64,000 nt of DNA from Linepithema humile (lineage: Eukaryota; Arthropoda; Insecta; Hymenoptera; Formicidae). The notes below the pieces were generated by a model. That model was not told the DNA's origin. It was given only the letters and a program-made list of their open reading frames with translations, and searched no databases. The translations under genes and the position numbers were made by a program. The DNA is taken from NCBI RefSeq assembly GCF_040581485.1, contig NC_090131.1, forward strand, positions 25,432,532 to 25,496,531, in the 5' to 3' direction. Below, one piece after another: positions 53,171 through 64,000 of the stretch; positions within the stretch are counted from its first letter, which is position 1, and every line of letters begins with the position of its first letter.

Positions 53171-56100
53171 TTAATCTACAAAGTGATTTTTGAGGTATTT
53201 CATCATACCAAAAGTTCTGAAGCGCTTCACTCCAATTACCTTCATCAATTCCTCGTCGCAAATTGCAAATTGTTTATTCTTAGGGTCCTGTAAAAACAAT
53301 CATTATTTTTATTGATAAGGATTTATTTACTTTACGATATAATTGTAATAGTAAAAAAATATTGCACAAATATAAAAAATCTTAGGTATATGTGAATGAT
53401 ACTTACATAAAGATTTCTTTCTTTAATGATACTCCATACTTTTTTCACGACTTCATGTCGAGCCATTTGTTCTGCACCGACAACCGCGGCAAGTTCTGGA
53501 GACAATGTGATAGCACGTGTGTAACCACCTCCTTTACCTTTGGCAGCACCACCACCTCCTTTCTTTGCTGTACTTCCTGGAGCTTTCTTGTTTTTACCCC
53601 AATCCTCATCACTATCACTATCACTTCCCTTCTTCTTTCCTTTCTTTCCGGGCTTATCTATAAAAAAAATAAATATTAATATTTAATAATATTGAGATAT
53701 AACATTTTCGACAGATTTTTTAATGTAAAATAACTCAATAAAATATTACAGCCGGAACAAGTGCCTTACTTTTTTTGGGTGCAGGTTTAGGTTTCTTTGG
53801 GCTATACTCTTCGTCGCTAGCATCATCATCACTGGCGCTTTCTTCATCATCAGATGAACCCTTCTTGCGTTTGTTAGTAGTTTTCTTAGCAGGAGTTCGT
53901 TTGGCTGGTTTCTTTTCTTCTTCCTCCTCCTCTTCTTCAGATCCTTCTTCCTCCTCCTCTTCGCCATCTTCAGACTCTTCACTAGCAGCCTTCTTTTTCT
54001 TTTTTCCTCCATCTTGTTTCTCTTGAAGACACTCCATGACTAAATCATCGACCTCTTTCTTCCTACAAAGAAAGAATGCTCTACGTGAGTGTGTATGTAA
54101 TTGTTATCAAAGTGGAAATAATATGTAAACCGAGATGAAAGCATGTCAGAAGAGGAACGAAGTGGTAACTTATATCTATTTATTACTTCAGTTACCACTC
54201 AGAAATCCTCTTTTTTTCTCTTGGACACAGAGAGACTCTCTCCTGCACTATTTTATGGTGCACAAGTGCCTATTAATGTCCGTCTTAGATTTTAATTCAA
54301 TTCCAAGAATGCGTATGCTTAATAAGATAACTAAGTGTATGCTACGCTGAAAGATGAACTATGGCGTAGTAATATGATCCGCATACCAGTGAAATATCAT
54401 GCACATGATAAATTATCAATTCAAATTTGATAAAGAAATTCTCGCCTTAATTAAAAATATACATTATAAACATTTATTTCAAATATAAAAAAAATTAATT
54501 ATTTTACACATACTGATATAAAAGTTTTACGCACGCAACTTAGTTTTAAGATAAACATTGATACTTATATTTCATATCTTTATTGTTTTATTGTATAAAT
54601 GTCTTTATTGCAGTTGACTAATGTAACTGGATTAACACAATTTATTAAAAATATTTAGATCTGCGATAACATTTTTATTTATTGCTTACCTTTCTGTGAG
54701 ATCAACATCAAGTTTCTCCTCAATTTGTTGCCTCACATTTTTAGCTGACATTGTAGTAAGATCAGCATTCTTAAGAATGGCTAAACAAAATTAATAAACA
54801 TGATATTAGTACATGATAGTAAAAATTTTTTTACATTTTCAAATTACTTATAAATAATATCAGGTAAATGTTAATTTTTATTATTTTATCAAATATAAGA
54901 TTGTGTATCTTAAAATTTTTATTTACATTATTAATATCGTTTTTGTAAAAATATTAATTTATTCATTATAAAATTTCTATATTATTCTAAAATTTAGCAA
55001 AGTTATGCATTTCTAATATTTTTTAATTATATTATTTGAGAGATATAATATTGAAGAGAAGAAAATATTATTTAAAATGTGAGTTAAAAAATTTATTAGA
55101 TTCCAATATCCTTATTTATAAACGTGAAATGAATACTTTGCCGTTCGTAAGCGAAGGCTGTGTATGGTATTGTATCATGTATATATACGACGTTTGCGAG
55201 TAATGTAGTTTCCCGCGTCGAGGGATCTAGTAAATATCGAGCGTAAATGGCGGTTGTGGCGCGCGTTGTGCCGGTCACCGCCGATCAGAGCAGCGCGCAA
55301 CTAACAAAAAGATATCTGCAAGTATGCGACGAAGCGTCGATACAACGCGTGGAGCGAGACGCAGAGGGATTTTTCTCCGTGTATTGCGGTCGATCGGGTG
55401 GCGCATTGATTCCCGAAACGATCGAAAACCGCGAGAAGACAGAGGGAAAGAAAGAGACGGAGAATGAAGCAGGGGGGAAACGGAGGCCGCGCGCGCGCTC
55501 GGTCGGTCGATTCGCGGCGCACGCCGAAAACTGCTCACGAAAAAAATACGCGCGCGGCACAGCCAACGCGCGCGCTTCGTTAATCAACTGCCGCTTTACA
55601 ATTCGCGACGGGCGAGTCGTGGTAATGGCGCATGTTTTACAGCACACGGCGGGAAAAAGATAGCGAACTATGGTAATATCTCGGAGCAGAAGAGTACTGG
55701 CGGTGACGGTTATAACCAATGACGATCCAATCGGCGATACGTGAGGCGCGCGAAGGAGGGAAATGAGTACGCGCGCGCGCTCGGTTCCGATCGACGAGAA
55801 GCCTATCTTTCTCGAAGGAGATTCGCGCAGGAATACGCACTTTTTTTTATCTCTAATGGCGTAAAAATCCGTTGCGACGCGATATTGAGAGTACGGTAGA
55901 GAGAGAAGGAGAGAGTGAGGAAGCGAGACACGAATATGTGAATGTGAATGTGGCTGATAGGCGCGCGCCACCACACATACTCGAGACGCGTCATACGGCC
56001 CGCCGCAAGGACGGGTCGAGAAAGCTATCTTTTTATAGCGAACGACGAAAAATCCGACTTTTCGCCAGGACACCGAAGTGGCTGCTTCGAAAATCGCGAG

Positions 56101-56420
56101 CGGATTGCACGCGGCGATTAATCGTCCAATCTCCTTGTTAATCCGATACGTAGGTGACAAAATACGGCGAGTCGCGGTTGCAATGGCCGGCGTGGGGCAC
56201 GCCACTCGGGCACATACGTGCGCGCTAAAGTCGTCACGTCGCAAGAGCAAAGACCGCGATTTCGCCTGTATTCCCGATGCCGTGGCCGCGCGCAACGCGC
56301 GCGTACGCCCGTGAGAAGTTCGATTCCGCAGTAATTCGGCTCCGAAATCGCCTATATCGTGTGATATCATCACTTACCGGTGATCTCCTTGCGTAGCTCG
56401 TCCTTTGAGATATCGGCCAT
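53171..56420 (-). CDS. DEK-C/SWIB-domain nuclear protein (UAF30/spp27-like), 5 exons
   Basis: Five exons join in frame to 264 codons plus stop: 56378-56420, 54690-54780, 53770-54062, 53407-53657, 53171-53287. Donors are GT, acceptors AG, and phases fit. Residues 1 to about 57 (MADISKDELRKEIT through ILKNADLTTMSAKNVRQQIE to DDLVMECL) form a DEK C-terminal-like helical domain. Residues about 65-180 are low complexity, with lysine runs and Glu/Asp-rich tracts holding many Ser acidic sites (SDSDSDEDW), typical casein kinase 2 targets. Residues about 190-264 form a SWIB domain (LSPELAAVVG, MARHEVVKKVWSIIKERNLY, KRFRTFGMMKYLKNHF). Yeast UAF30 with this architecture acts in RNA polymerase I transcription; animal roles are less clear, so a chromatin or transcription cofactor is inference. 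The gene converges on CFAP206. Confidence 0.95.
54781..56377 (-). other. First intron of the SWIB gene with CpG-rich insert
   Basis: An intron of 1,597 bp between codons of the DEK-C-like domain. About 55,200-56,330 is CpG-rich, much richer than the flanks, and opens long overlapping frames on both strands, the longest over 350 codons on the minus strand. These frames are Arg/Ser-rich, lack any domain and lie inside a well-supported intron. The block may be promoter-proximal regulatory sequence. Confidence 0.7.
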
Positions 56421-56574
56421 GGTAGATGCTACTCGCTGTGCGTACTGCTGCCAACTGAGCCTATGCCGGCTGCGGACTCCCGTAGCGTCCGTTGGTACAG
56501 TCAGTGTTGGCAGCTCTGTGAAACACACAAACAGGACGCGACTTTGATCGCAAATAACTCGAGAACGATTGCAC

Positions 56575-56642
56575 GAAGACGAATACTATATACACCAAAT
56601 CGTGTTAGTTTTTTATGATCGACAAGTTTCTCATGACGCCCC
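56575..56642. repeat. Local repeat, copy 1
   Basis: Begins GAAGACGAATACTATATACA and ends AGTTTCTCATGACGCCCC. It is closely related to the copy at 56,841 and more loosely to that at 57,530, all in the same orientation. Confidence 0.8.
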
Positions 56643-56840
56643 ACGCGTAATTCGGCGATCCGAGTGTGCCAATTCGGACTTTACATACGACTTGCGCGGC
56701 ACACTTCTGAATGAAACTGTACGTCAAGCGGCCGCTCTTGGCTGACGGTGGCGTCCACGGTACAGTCCGCGTGCGCTGTTGAACGGCGGTGTATCTAGAA
56801 AAAGGACTTTTGGCAGAACATAACTCTTCATCGCGGGCCT

Positions 56841-56907
56841 GAAGACGGATACTATATACACCAAATCGGGTCAACTTTTTTTTCTCTACAAGTTTCTCAT
56901 GACGCCC
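56841..56907. repeat. Local repeat, copy 2
   Basis: About 85 percent identical by eye to copy 1, including ACTATATACACCAAATCG and AAGTTTCTCATGACGCCCC, 266 bp downstream of it. Confidence 0.8.
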
Positions 56908-57272
56908 CTGGCACAATATTGCGATTTAACGGCTCGATACACGATCCTTCAACGCGAGCTGCGCGAGATTTTCGTTAATGACTGTACAAGCGGCAAGCAT
57001 ACTCTGGAGTTTCGTAGCGTTGAGCGCCTACTCGCGTCATATGACAATCAGTACATGTTCCAGGGATATCATTAAGGGACAAACGAAAGAACTGCCTGAG
57101 AAAATGACGATGGTGGACATCGATGCGTAAAAATAGGTGTGTTCACTTTGCTGTTGCAAGCATTTGAACATTTTACATTATTTACTTTATTGTTTATTAA
57201 TATTTTTATTGAACTATCATAACCCATATTCGCAACATGTAACGTACAATTTTAAAACAATGTATGTGTATG

Positions 57273-57545
57273 TTATATAGAAAACAGTAGATGTCGACGT
57301 GCGTTGAATCCGTCATGCGACTTGTATCGTAGAAATTCCTCGCATATCAAAAAGTCATCCTTTAAACATAATCGCATCCAATCAGCGCGATATTTTAACA
57401 GGCCGCGGCGGCAGAAACGACGATTCAGTTCCTTCATTGTGTTAGTGGTACAGTAATGGCCAAAAGTATCGACACACTCATCGAAATAAATGAACTTGGA
57501 GGATCCATATCTCCGAAAAGGTACATCGTACGACGATACTGTAAT
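57273..57545 (-). CDS. Orphan open frame beside repeat copy 3, doubtful
   Basis: A minus-strand frame of about 90 codons without an ATG at its start; the first Met is at MKELNRRF. The translation has Cys, Phe and Arg clusters (FDECVDTFGHYC, NRRFCRRG) and is not low complexity. It starts within local repeat copy 3. I recognise no family and see no splice sites that would make it an exon. It may be chance or a decayed repeated element. Confidence 0.12.
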   Translation of the reverse strand: MTVSSYDVPFRRYGSSKFIYFDECVDTFGHYCTTNTMKELNRRFCRRGLLKYRADWMRLCLKDDFLICEEFLRYKSHDGFNARRHLLFSI

Positions 57546-57597
57546 CACATAATCGTGTTAGTTTGACGTGACAAAGAGTTTTCTCATGAAGCGCCTT
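57530..57597. repeat. Local repeat, copy 3 (diverged)
   Basis: Shares AATCGTGTTAGTTT and TTTTCTCATGA-GCGCC with copy 1, with an internal gap. About 690 bp beyond copy 2. The sequence after each copy also shares scattered short matches, such as CGACTTGC near 56,689 and 57,627. Confidence 0.55.
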
Positions 57598-60356
57598 GCC
57601 TGATTTTATCATCTAAACGGTCCGTGCGACTTGCTCGCCGTATTCGTCAATATTATTTTCGGCATTAACTGTACTGTACTCAGCGCATCAATTTATGAGT
57701 CAAATATCTTGGCAAAATATCGTATTATTAATTTATTTCGTAACTTCCATTGTAGAGATTTAAAATATCTTTTTTCTTGAAATATGCACTTGCATTTTTT
57801 ACGATTTCTGAGTGTTATTTATTGATGACGTGTAGCAACGTAATGCCGCCACGCTTGTTTGAATGTGTTAACACAGAGGTACCAACCTCGCGAATGCATC
57901 TGGCCACGCGGCATCTTGCCCGGCTATTGCGTTCGCAATGATGCGATATTGGACGGATCGATCGCATGCAATTTTTACATATGCTCGATCAGCTTACGAA
58001 AAATTTAATAAGACCGATCTAATCCGTCGAGATTACATGTTCTCTCCTGAAAATATTACTTTCCCTCTCAATTCCACGTCATTTCCGCTTCAAGGCAGTC
58101 GTTAATAACATCCATAAAACAAATGCATTTTTTTTTGTCAAAACGTGTAATTGTATTATCGAAAATTTTAAGCATAAGATTGATTACATTTCATACGACA
58201 TATAAAACTTATTTAGTTTTTAATACGAGATGGAATGATATTTATAGTTGCTGATTTGTTCCAGAAATATTGATGTTTTTGCATTGTTTAGAGGTATGTC
58301 GCGTTATCTGTCGGCGATTCCAAGTATTATTTCAACGGTGCAGTCAGATGCAGTCAGAGAGCAATGTACAGTTCAGATTTGGTTAGGTTACGTGGCGGAT
58401 GGCGGCAGAAAACAACAATACAATTACATTTATCACGGTATTTAATATTATATACATTACTTTTATTATTTTTAAAAAGTTAATTGTGAAACAGCATATC
58501 TTAAAAATATATTATAATTGAAATATCATCAATCAAATGGAACAAAAAGATGTGATTTACGATTATAAATATTTTATAGCTTTTATTAATTTGATTAAGA
58601 ATTAATTGCAATTATTTTATTTTTAATAGTATAATGTGATCATTTGTATCATCGAAACCATACTTTATTAATGTCTAAATGTGTTAAAATACTAATTTGT
58701 TTTAATCACTTTTATCGGTCAGACATGGCATATTTTAATGATGAAATAATGTCATCATGACAGTAGTTATCAAATTGAAAGTCACTTCAATATTTAATAG
58801 ATGCAAATAACAACAACAAGAAACTTCATTTCTAAAATTTCTTATTAGTACAATCATCTGTGATACTTTGAATTCTTTTTCTAATGTTGATATAGAATTG
58901 TTAATCGATGGTAAGATCATTTTCTATATATCTATTGTCCAGAATTGACTAACTTATCATCTGAGCAACATTTGTTGATATTGCAGAGTTCTGAAATTGC
59001 ATTACGGCATTTCTTATTGCACCGCCAGATGTAGCCAGCATATACGCGCGCAACCGCGTTAGGATTTCTAGTTTGAGAATATCGGACGGAGGGACGCAGA
59101 CTTATATTATTATTGCTATTTGGTTGTACCATGACCTCCTTTTACATTCGCGTACATGCAATCGTACTAACCGGCTGCGAAAACATCGATTCGAAATGCA
59201 AGCGTCAACGACTTCTCCATGATTGATGCATTATGGTTAAAAAACAACACGATTCTTCTGATAACATGGAGAGCGGGAGAGTAAGAAAGACAGAATCGTC
59301 GCACTTTTACATTGGTATTTATTGCTGTTTGTCTAAATATTTCCTAATATTAGTTACAAGTTATTATATTATTAATATATATCATTTATTTATTATATAT
59401 AGGAAGCAAATCTTTTTATTTTGCATGTATTAGTCTATTTGCCGATTTGTGCATATTAGGTTATGTCAAAGGAAAAAGGGATTTTAAGAATGTTCTCTGT
59501 ATAATTAATACTTAAATAGACAAAGTTATTACAGATTGGAACGTGATGCGATAGTATTATTAGGAGCTTCAACGTTAATTTGCTTCGTCAATGCGTGTCC
59601 GCGTGAGCCTCGAGTACGCGTTTAATACTGGACGACAATAGATACAAACACAGAATTAAGATAAATTTTCAAAGAGAGAGAGAAAGAGAGAATAATGTTA
59701 TGCAATTGTTTGATTTTTAAACGGCTAATCGAATTAATTCATTTGCTAATCGTTTTATTTGAAGACAGTGCATCCAACAATGCAACTAGTTAATATTCAT
59801 AGAGAAAGAAAAGAACGTGGTTATCAATACTTGTAATAATTATTTTATATACATACTATCATTATTGTAGTTCAATTATTACTTCTACGTATAAGAATTA
59901 TTTGGAAATGTAATTATATTTATCAGAGATATTTTAAAATTTATTTAAAATTTAGATATTTTAAATTGAACGATAAAAAATCACACAATATTAATTTGCA
60001 AATACCACGCGTAATACATATTCTCTATATAATGTGCATCTGTTTGCCGAATACATATTCTGACAAACTTGTTTGTTGACATTTATATTATTTTACACAC
60101 ATAAGTTTATTATTTCATAAATTATTCTAGTCTATTGAGGTGTATGCGAAACGAGACCAAAAATCCGCACAAATCTTCTTCTCCGGTGTATTTCCGGCGT
60201 AATGCTGCTTCCTTTAACACCCGGTATAATGCAAGTGGCAGCTCGAGAGCTCGCGATGGATCAACGCGTTTGTATATGTATGTGTGGCTAAATTCGACGT
60301 GCGTCGGAGTGGTCTCGCGCGGCCGAATGCATATACAGTACGGCCGGACACGTGAT

Positions 60357-60381
60357 GTATATGTATATATATCTATATATA

Positions 60382-60417
<36 letters not shown>

Positions 60418-60420
60418 CAC
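60357..60420. repeat. TA microsatellite
   Basis: A (TA)n run with a few CTATATAT interruptions. It creates Tyr-Ile runs in shadow frames on both strands. Confidence 0.95.
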
Positions 60421-61259
60421 GTACGTATGCATTTAGAGCGCGTTGGTGTCCATGCCTTGTCACGTGTACGTGTCAAAATCAATATTTGGCGTCACTAGGT
60501 TATGATAACGCGGCGGTGTGTCGCAGCTCGTATGTGTACGATGCGTGGGTGTGTACACACGTGTACGGGCGGTGCAATCCGCCGGATTTCGCGGAATTTC
60601 CGCGTCGCCCTTGCAACGCGTGGCGCAAACAATGCGTGCGCGTCCGAAACTTTTCCCATCTCGAAACGACGGCCGCGTCACGCCACGTTTATTGGACATT
60701 TTTGAATCGTCAGAAACTGCAGACCCCCCCACTGTAGCGATAACGTGTGTTGCCACGGAGTAAGGCTCGATAGCGAAGTACAGAATGGTTTCCGACATTC
60801 GTCAATGATGCTTCTGAAATTTTCTGCTGCCGGATTTCTCGATTGTTTTTGTTTGGCAGCTGCAAACGGCAATGCGCGCGCCCTCAGAATCACTAATCCT
60901 AATTTTAGTTAATTGATCTATCAATTAGATTATAAAGTATTTGAACAGCTGACCGTAGAAGCAAATTCACTTTCTTAAAGAATTATGAAAGAATTACGAA
61001 AAACTGTCTTAAATTCTATGCACTTGAAATTGTATTAAAGTGCTTTTATTGTCATTAATGATAATTGTTGACATTAGTAATAATATTAATAATTGTATTA
61101 GTAATAATTAAGCCACTTGCATTTTAAAATTGTAACTATGATATATCTAAAACCTTTTCGAAAAAAATAAATTTGCATTTTTTTAAACTTTTAGATTTTT
61201 ACGATTTATTTAATGATTACAGTTATAACGTTCTTCAGCCAAAGTTGTTATTTCTACGC

Positions 61260-61383
61260 TGGAATGCACGTAGCGGATATCTCTTCATTCAACCGAGCCA
61301 GACAAGTTCACGGTCGCTATTTTCGGCAGAGCTCAGAGTAGGATCGAAGCGGAGGCAGAAGTAGAGAAGCCGAGAGGAGTCAG
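61260..61383 (+). other. Possible untranslated first exon
   Basis: A purine-rich, moderately GC-rich block in an AT-rich region, ending CAGCCAGCG before the donor-like GTAAGTAG at about 61,390. It has no ATG in a useful frame, as expected of a 5' UTR exon of a plus-strand gene continuing beyond the window. There is no independent support, and the start is arbitrary. Confidence 0.25.
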
Positions 61384-61399
61384 CCAGCGGTAAGTAGAA

Positions 61400-64000
61400 G
61401 TAAAATATAGAACTGCCACCTGTTCGACTGCACCGCTAGCGCATTGTGCCGCGGGCTTTTTCTACTGCGGACCGAAAGATTATCATTGCAAACCGGGACC
61501 CGAGCGTTGCGTCTATATCCTGACTCTCCGTGAAACTTAATTGCTGCATGAAAATACATGAGAACGTTTTAACAACATTAATTCTATCTTTGTTGATTTT
61601 CAACGTAGCTTCGTTGATTTTGATAATAAGACTGACTATATGACGGTAATTCTGACCATTGCTTAATCCATTAAGAAAAAGAAAGTATTGGCTACGATAA
61701 TTTATTGATTATTTACTGACTATTCGATAACTCGATATTTTGGAGTGTTATATTATTCTAAAATTTTTGCATTATTTCAATGTAATTGGTGATTTTGTCA
61801 CGGATTTCTTTGCAATTCTACGTGCAATTTAACATGTTTCCTTCCAAAGGAACATTACGTTCCATGGATGTAATCAAGAACGTCTGTTATCGCCTTTAAT
61901 TAATCGCGCTCGCCTGTCGATTTGCTTCTTGAGCGAGGACGTACGTCCCGGATTATGCATCGTACTACTTTCGTTTCTCTCGCTTCCTCTTTCCTCTCTT
62001 TCCCACTGTATTTCCATCATTCCCAGACACACTCCGACAATTCTCCACGCATGGCCTGCCACGTTTTTCGTGCCGTTCATGCCTATTTTCCGGCGACCGA
62101 TTCGGTCGACGACGCGATTTTCCCGCACGCGGCATATTTCCTTCGCCGGATATATCTGCAGGCATCGCATTGATTCACACATATATACCGATGCCAGCTT
62201 CGATGATGTGTGTGAAAACACGCGTCTTATGAACTCTTGCGAAAGAAGAAATAATTTAAATAAGATGATCAAAATGAATTTCGCGAAATATATAGAAATA
62301 TAATAGAAATAGATTTAAAATGAAATCTTTTTTTATTATTATCGAAATTATTGCAATAGTTACTTTGTTATGATATTTGCTTAAAAATAATAATTCATGC
62401 CATGATCGAAATTCAAATGCGATTAAAGGAACAATTGTTGATTAATTTCAAAAATATTTAAGCAATTAAAATTTTCCTAACAATTTCAAAAATATAATAG
62501 TTCTATTCTATTTAGTATTTCGGGAGTTAATTATTTAATTAAAGCGGACCAGAAGGGAAGACGGAATAAAACTTTTTCTTTTGTTTTTTCACAAGGATAC
62601 ACTTCGCTTCAGCGAAATTTGCGCGCGCTCGCTTGCTCGCTTGTTCGCATGTGTTTCCACATCGTACATATATGCATCTTCCGGAGCAATACGTGCATTC
62701 GATACATACTGCGCTTGTACATACACTGACGATCGTACTACTCCCTTCGAATGTAGAATCGTCCCAGCAGGCGGTTGGTTCTCTTCTCTCAGAATATCTA
62801 TATCCGCGCACGTGGATGTCGGTGGCGTGTGCTGATACACACACACACACAGTCGCGCGAATACACACAAACGCCAGGTACAAGTATAGACGGTATCTAT
62901 CGAGTCTTCTCTATTGCAACAGATGCCTGTTGCTACGCGCGGCCCGGGCAACGCTGTCACGTTTTCGGCTCCTCCGCTTCTCGAACTTCTGCTTGCCTTT
63001 GCTGGCGTCCCTCCCGTCGCCCTTCGCGTCGTTCTATCGTTACTCACGGAGAAACGTTTTTCGCCCTTTTTGCCACGTGATCGGGCATTGACCCTATCCC
63101 CGACGCGGCTCGGGGGTGGAAAGCACGAGGCGCAGCAGCGACAACGAGGCGGCCGCTTCCTTCCTCTCTCATTTTTTTTTCCTCTCTCTTTCTCTCTCCC
63201 TCCCTCTTCTCTTTTTTTTTCTCTACGGAAGACAATACTTTCGAACCAACGAAGCGATAACAATCGTGATCTCGGGATAAATGGTACTAATCGGTGATTA
63301 ATTGATTGTGTAGTTTACGCTTGAGCGGCTCTTACGGCTTTATGCCGGCGATTCGAGCGTCGTTCATTATGCGGAATGAATTTTAGAAAGAATAAAGAAG
63401 TCGATGAAAATATAGTTTTTGTATTTCGAAACGACTGACGTTTCTGTTCGAAAGATTGGATTATACCGCATTTGTCACGTAAGATTTCGCCAATTAGTAG
63501 GTGCTAATTATGCTGAGTAACGATTAAGTAACGTATGCATTGCTGATAACATACTGCATGTATGTTACTTTATAGCCACTTGCATAACTAGTCATCGCAA
63601 TGCGCCGATATTATCGAGCAGGCCTGCAGAATTTTACCTATCGAAAATGATTTCTGAGCGGCGTGCTAATATATTTAGAATTTCCGGGAGAGTGCCACTC
63701 TTCCTTTACGTAATACTGTGGAAATGGATCTGCACTCGGAAGTAAAACAGAATCCAGCGTTCGACTGGAAGACACAACACATTTCCAGACACATGCGCAA
63801 CAGTATTTCATTGTATTGTTATCGATTACGTGCAATGTTGAGAATACACAGTTCGGATCGCAATTTTTCGTAGATCTTCTTTCTGATAATAATATTGCGC
63901 AATAATAATTTATTCCGAGCCAAAAAATGTGCGAGATTAAATGCGATCGTTTTAAACAAACGTGTTCGCAGAATGTTATAATAAAAAGAACTATACCGGG
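61400..64000. other. Non-coding stretch to window end
   Basis: No gene recognised. A GC- and CpG-rich block at about 62,600-63,240 contains a CA microsatellite and a pyrimidine-rich tract (63,150-63,225). The long frames over it on both strands, up to 224 codons, are Arg/Ser/Lys-rich composition effects. Confidence 0.5.
62836..62851. repeat. CA microsatellite
   Basis: A short (AC)n run within the CpG-rich block. Confidence 0.85.

Larger units (their letters stand above)
56421..61260. other. Upstream region and intergenic sequence
   Basis: The first hundred bases or so should contain the 5' UTR and promoter of the SWIB gene. Beyond lie three related segments (annotated separately), AT-rich sequence, and a TA microsatellite at 60.36 kb. 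A plus-strand frame at 58,248-58,445 ends at a possible donor (GGTATT) but its sequence is not recognisable. No gene is supported. Confidence 0.5.

Noticed and set aside
53775..54026. Plus-strand Ser/Phe-rich frame
   Set aside because: Antisense shadow of the acidic, lysine-rich exon of the SWIB gene.
55247..55663. Plus-strand frame of 138 codons
   Set aside because: Same CpG-rich intron block; overlapping frames on the opposite strand; no recognisable sequence.
55285..56373. Open frame of 362 codons on the minus strand
   Set aside because: It lies inside the well-supported first intron of the SWIB gene, is Arg/Ser-rich, has no domain, and other frames over the same CpG-rich block are open too.
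60135..60737. Plus-strand frame of 200 codons
   Set aside because: It runs through a TA microsatellite, giving a Tyr-Ile run, and has no domain or splice support.
62589..63263. Minus-strand frame of 224 codons
   Set aside because: Composition artefact of a purine tract and CA repeat; several other frames are open over the same bases.

Overview
The window looks like a piece of an insect nuclear genome, most likely hymenopteran and plausibly an ant. Genes are split by short AT-rich introns with canonical GT/AG sites, CpG is abundant outside genes, there is a mariner transposase relic, and two multi-exon genes give clear animal protein matches. The lineage call is inference; the eukaryotic, intron-bearing nature is seen directly.

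Layout. From 1 to about 46.6 kb I find no convincing coding exon. At 46,610-46,781 on the minus strand lies a first coding exon with a signal peptide, ending at a perfect splice donor. The simplest reading is that much or all of the leftward 46 kb is the first intron of that secreted or membrane protein gene. That stretch carries several fold-back sequences (5.6, 8.05 and 11.05 kb), a 1,848-bp Foldback-like transposon flanked by an 11-bp target duplication (27,173-29,020), and a truncated mariner (about 30,635-30,936).

From 47,637 to 51,176 on the plus strand, head-to-head with the signal-peptide exon, is a complete 13-exon gene for CFAP206, a cilium/flagellum protein (626 codons, every splice phase checked). 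Convergent to it, 53,171-56,420 on the minus strand, is a complete 5-exon gene (264 codons) for a nuclear protein with an N-terminal DEK-C-like region, a long acidic/lysine-rich middle and a C-terminal SWIB domain, of the type usually annotated in insects as upstream activation factor subunit spp27/UAF30-like. Two small inverted repeats lie between these genes. From 56.4 kb to the end there is no confirmed gene. It holds a locally triplicated segment (56.57, 56.84, 57.53 kb), microsatellites, and a possible untranslated first exon ending in a strong donor near 61,384.

The most unusual sequence is the Foldback-like element. It is almost entirely inverted repeat, its core is a 164-bp tandem array of two alternating monomer types, and about 38 copies of the hexamer AGAACT run through it, all in one orientation in each half and spaced by 11, 20, 21 or 31 bp, close to whole helical turns. 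I could not run searches, so family names rest on motif recognition and intron-phase consistency.
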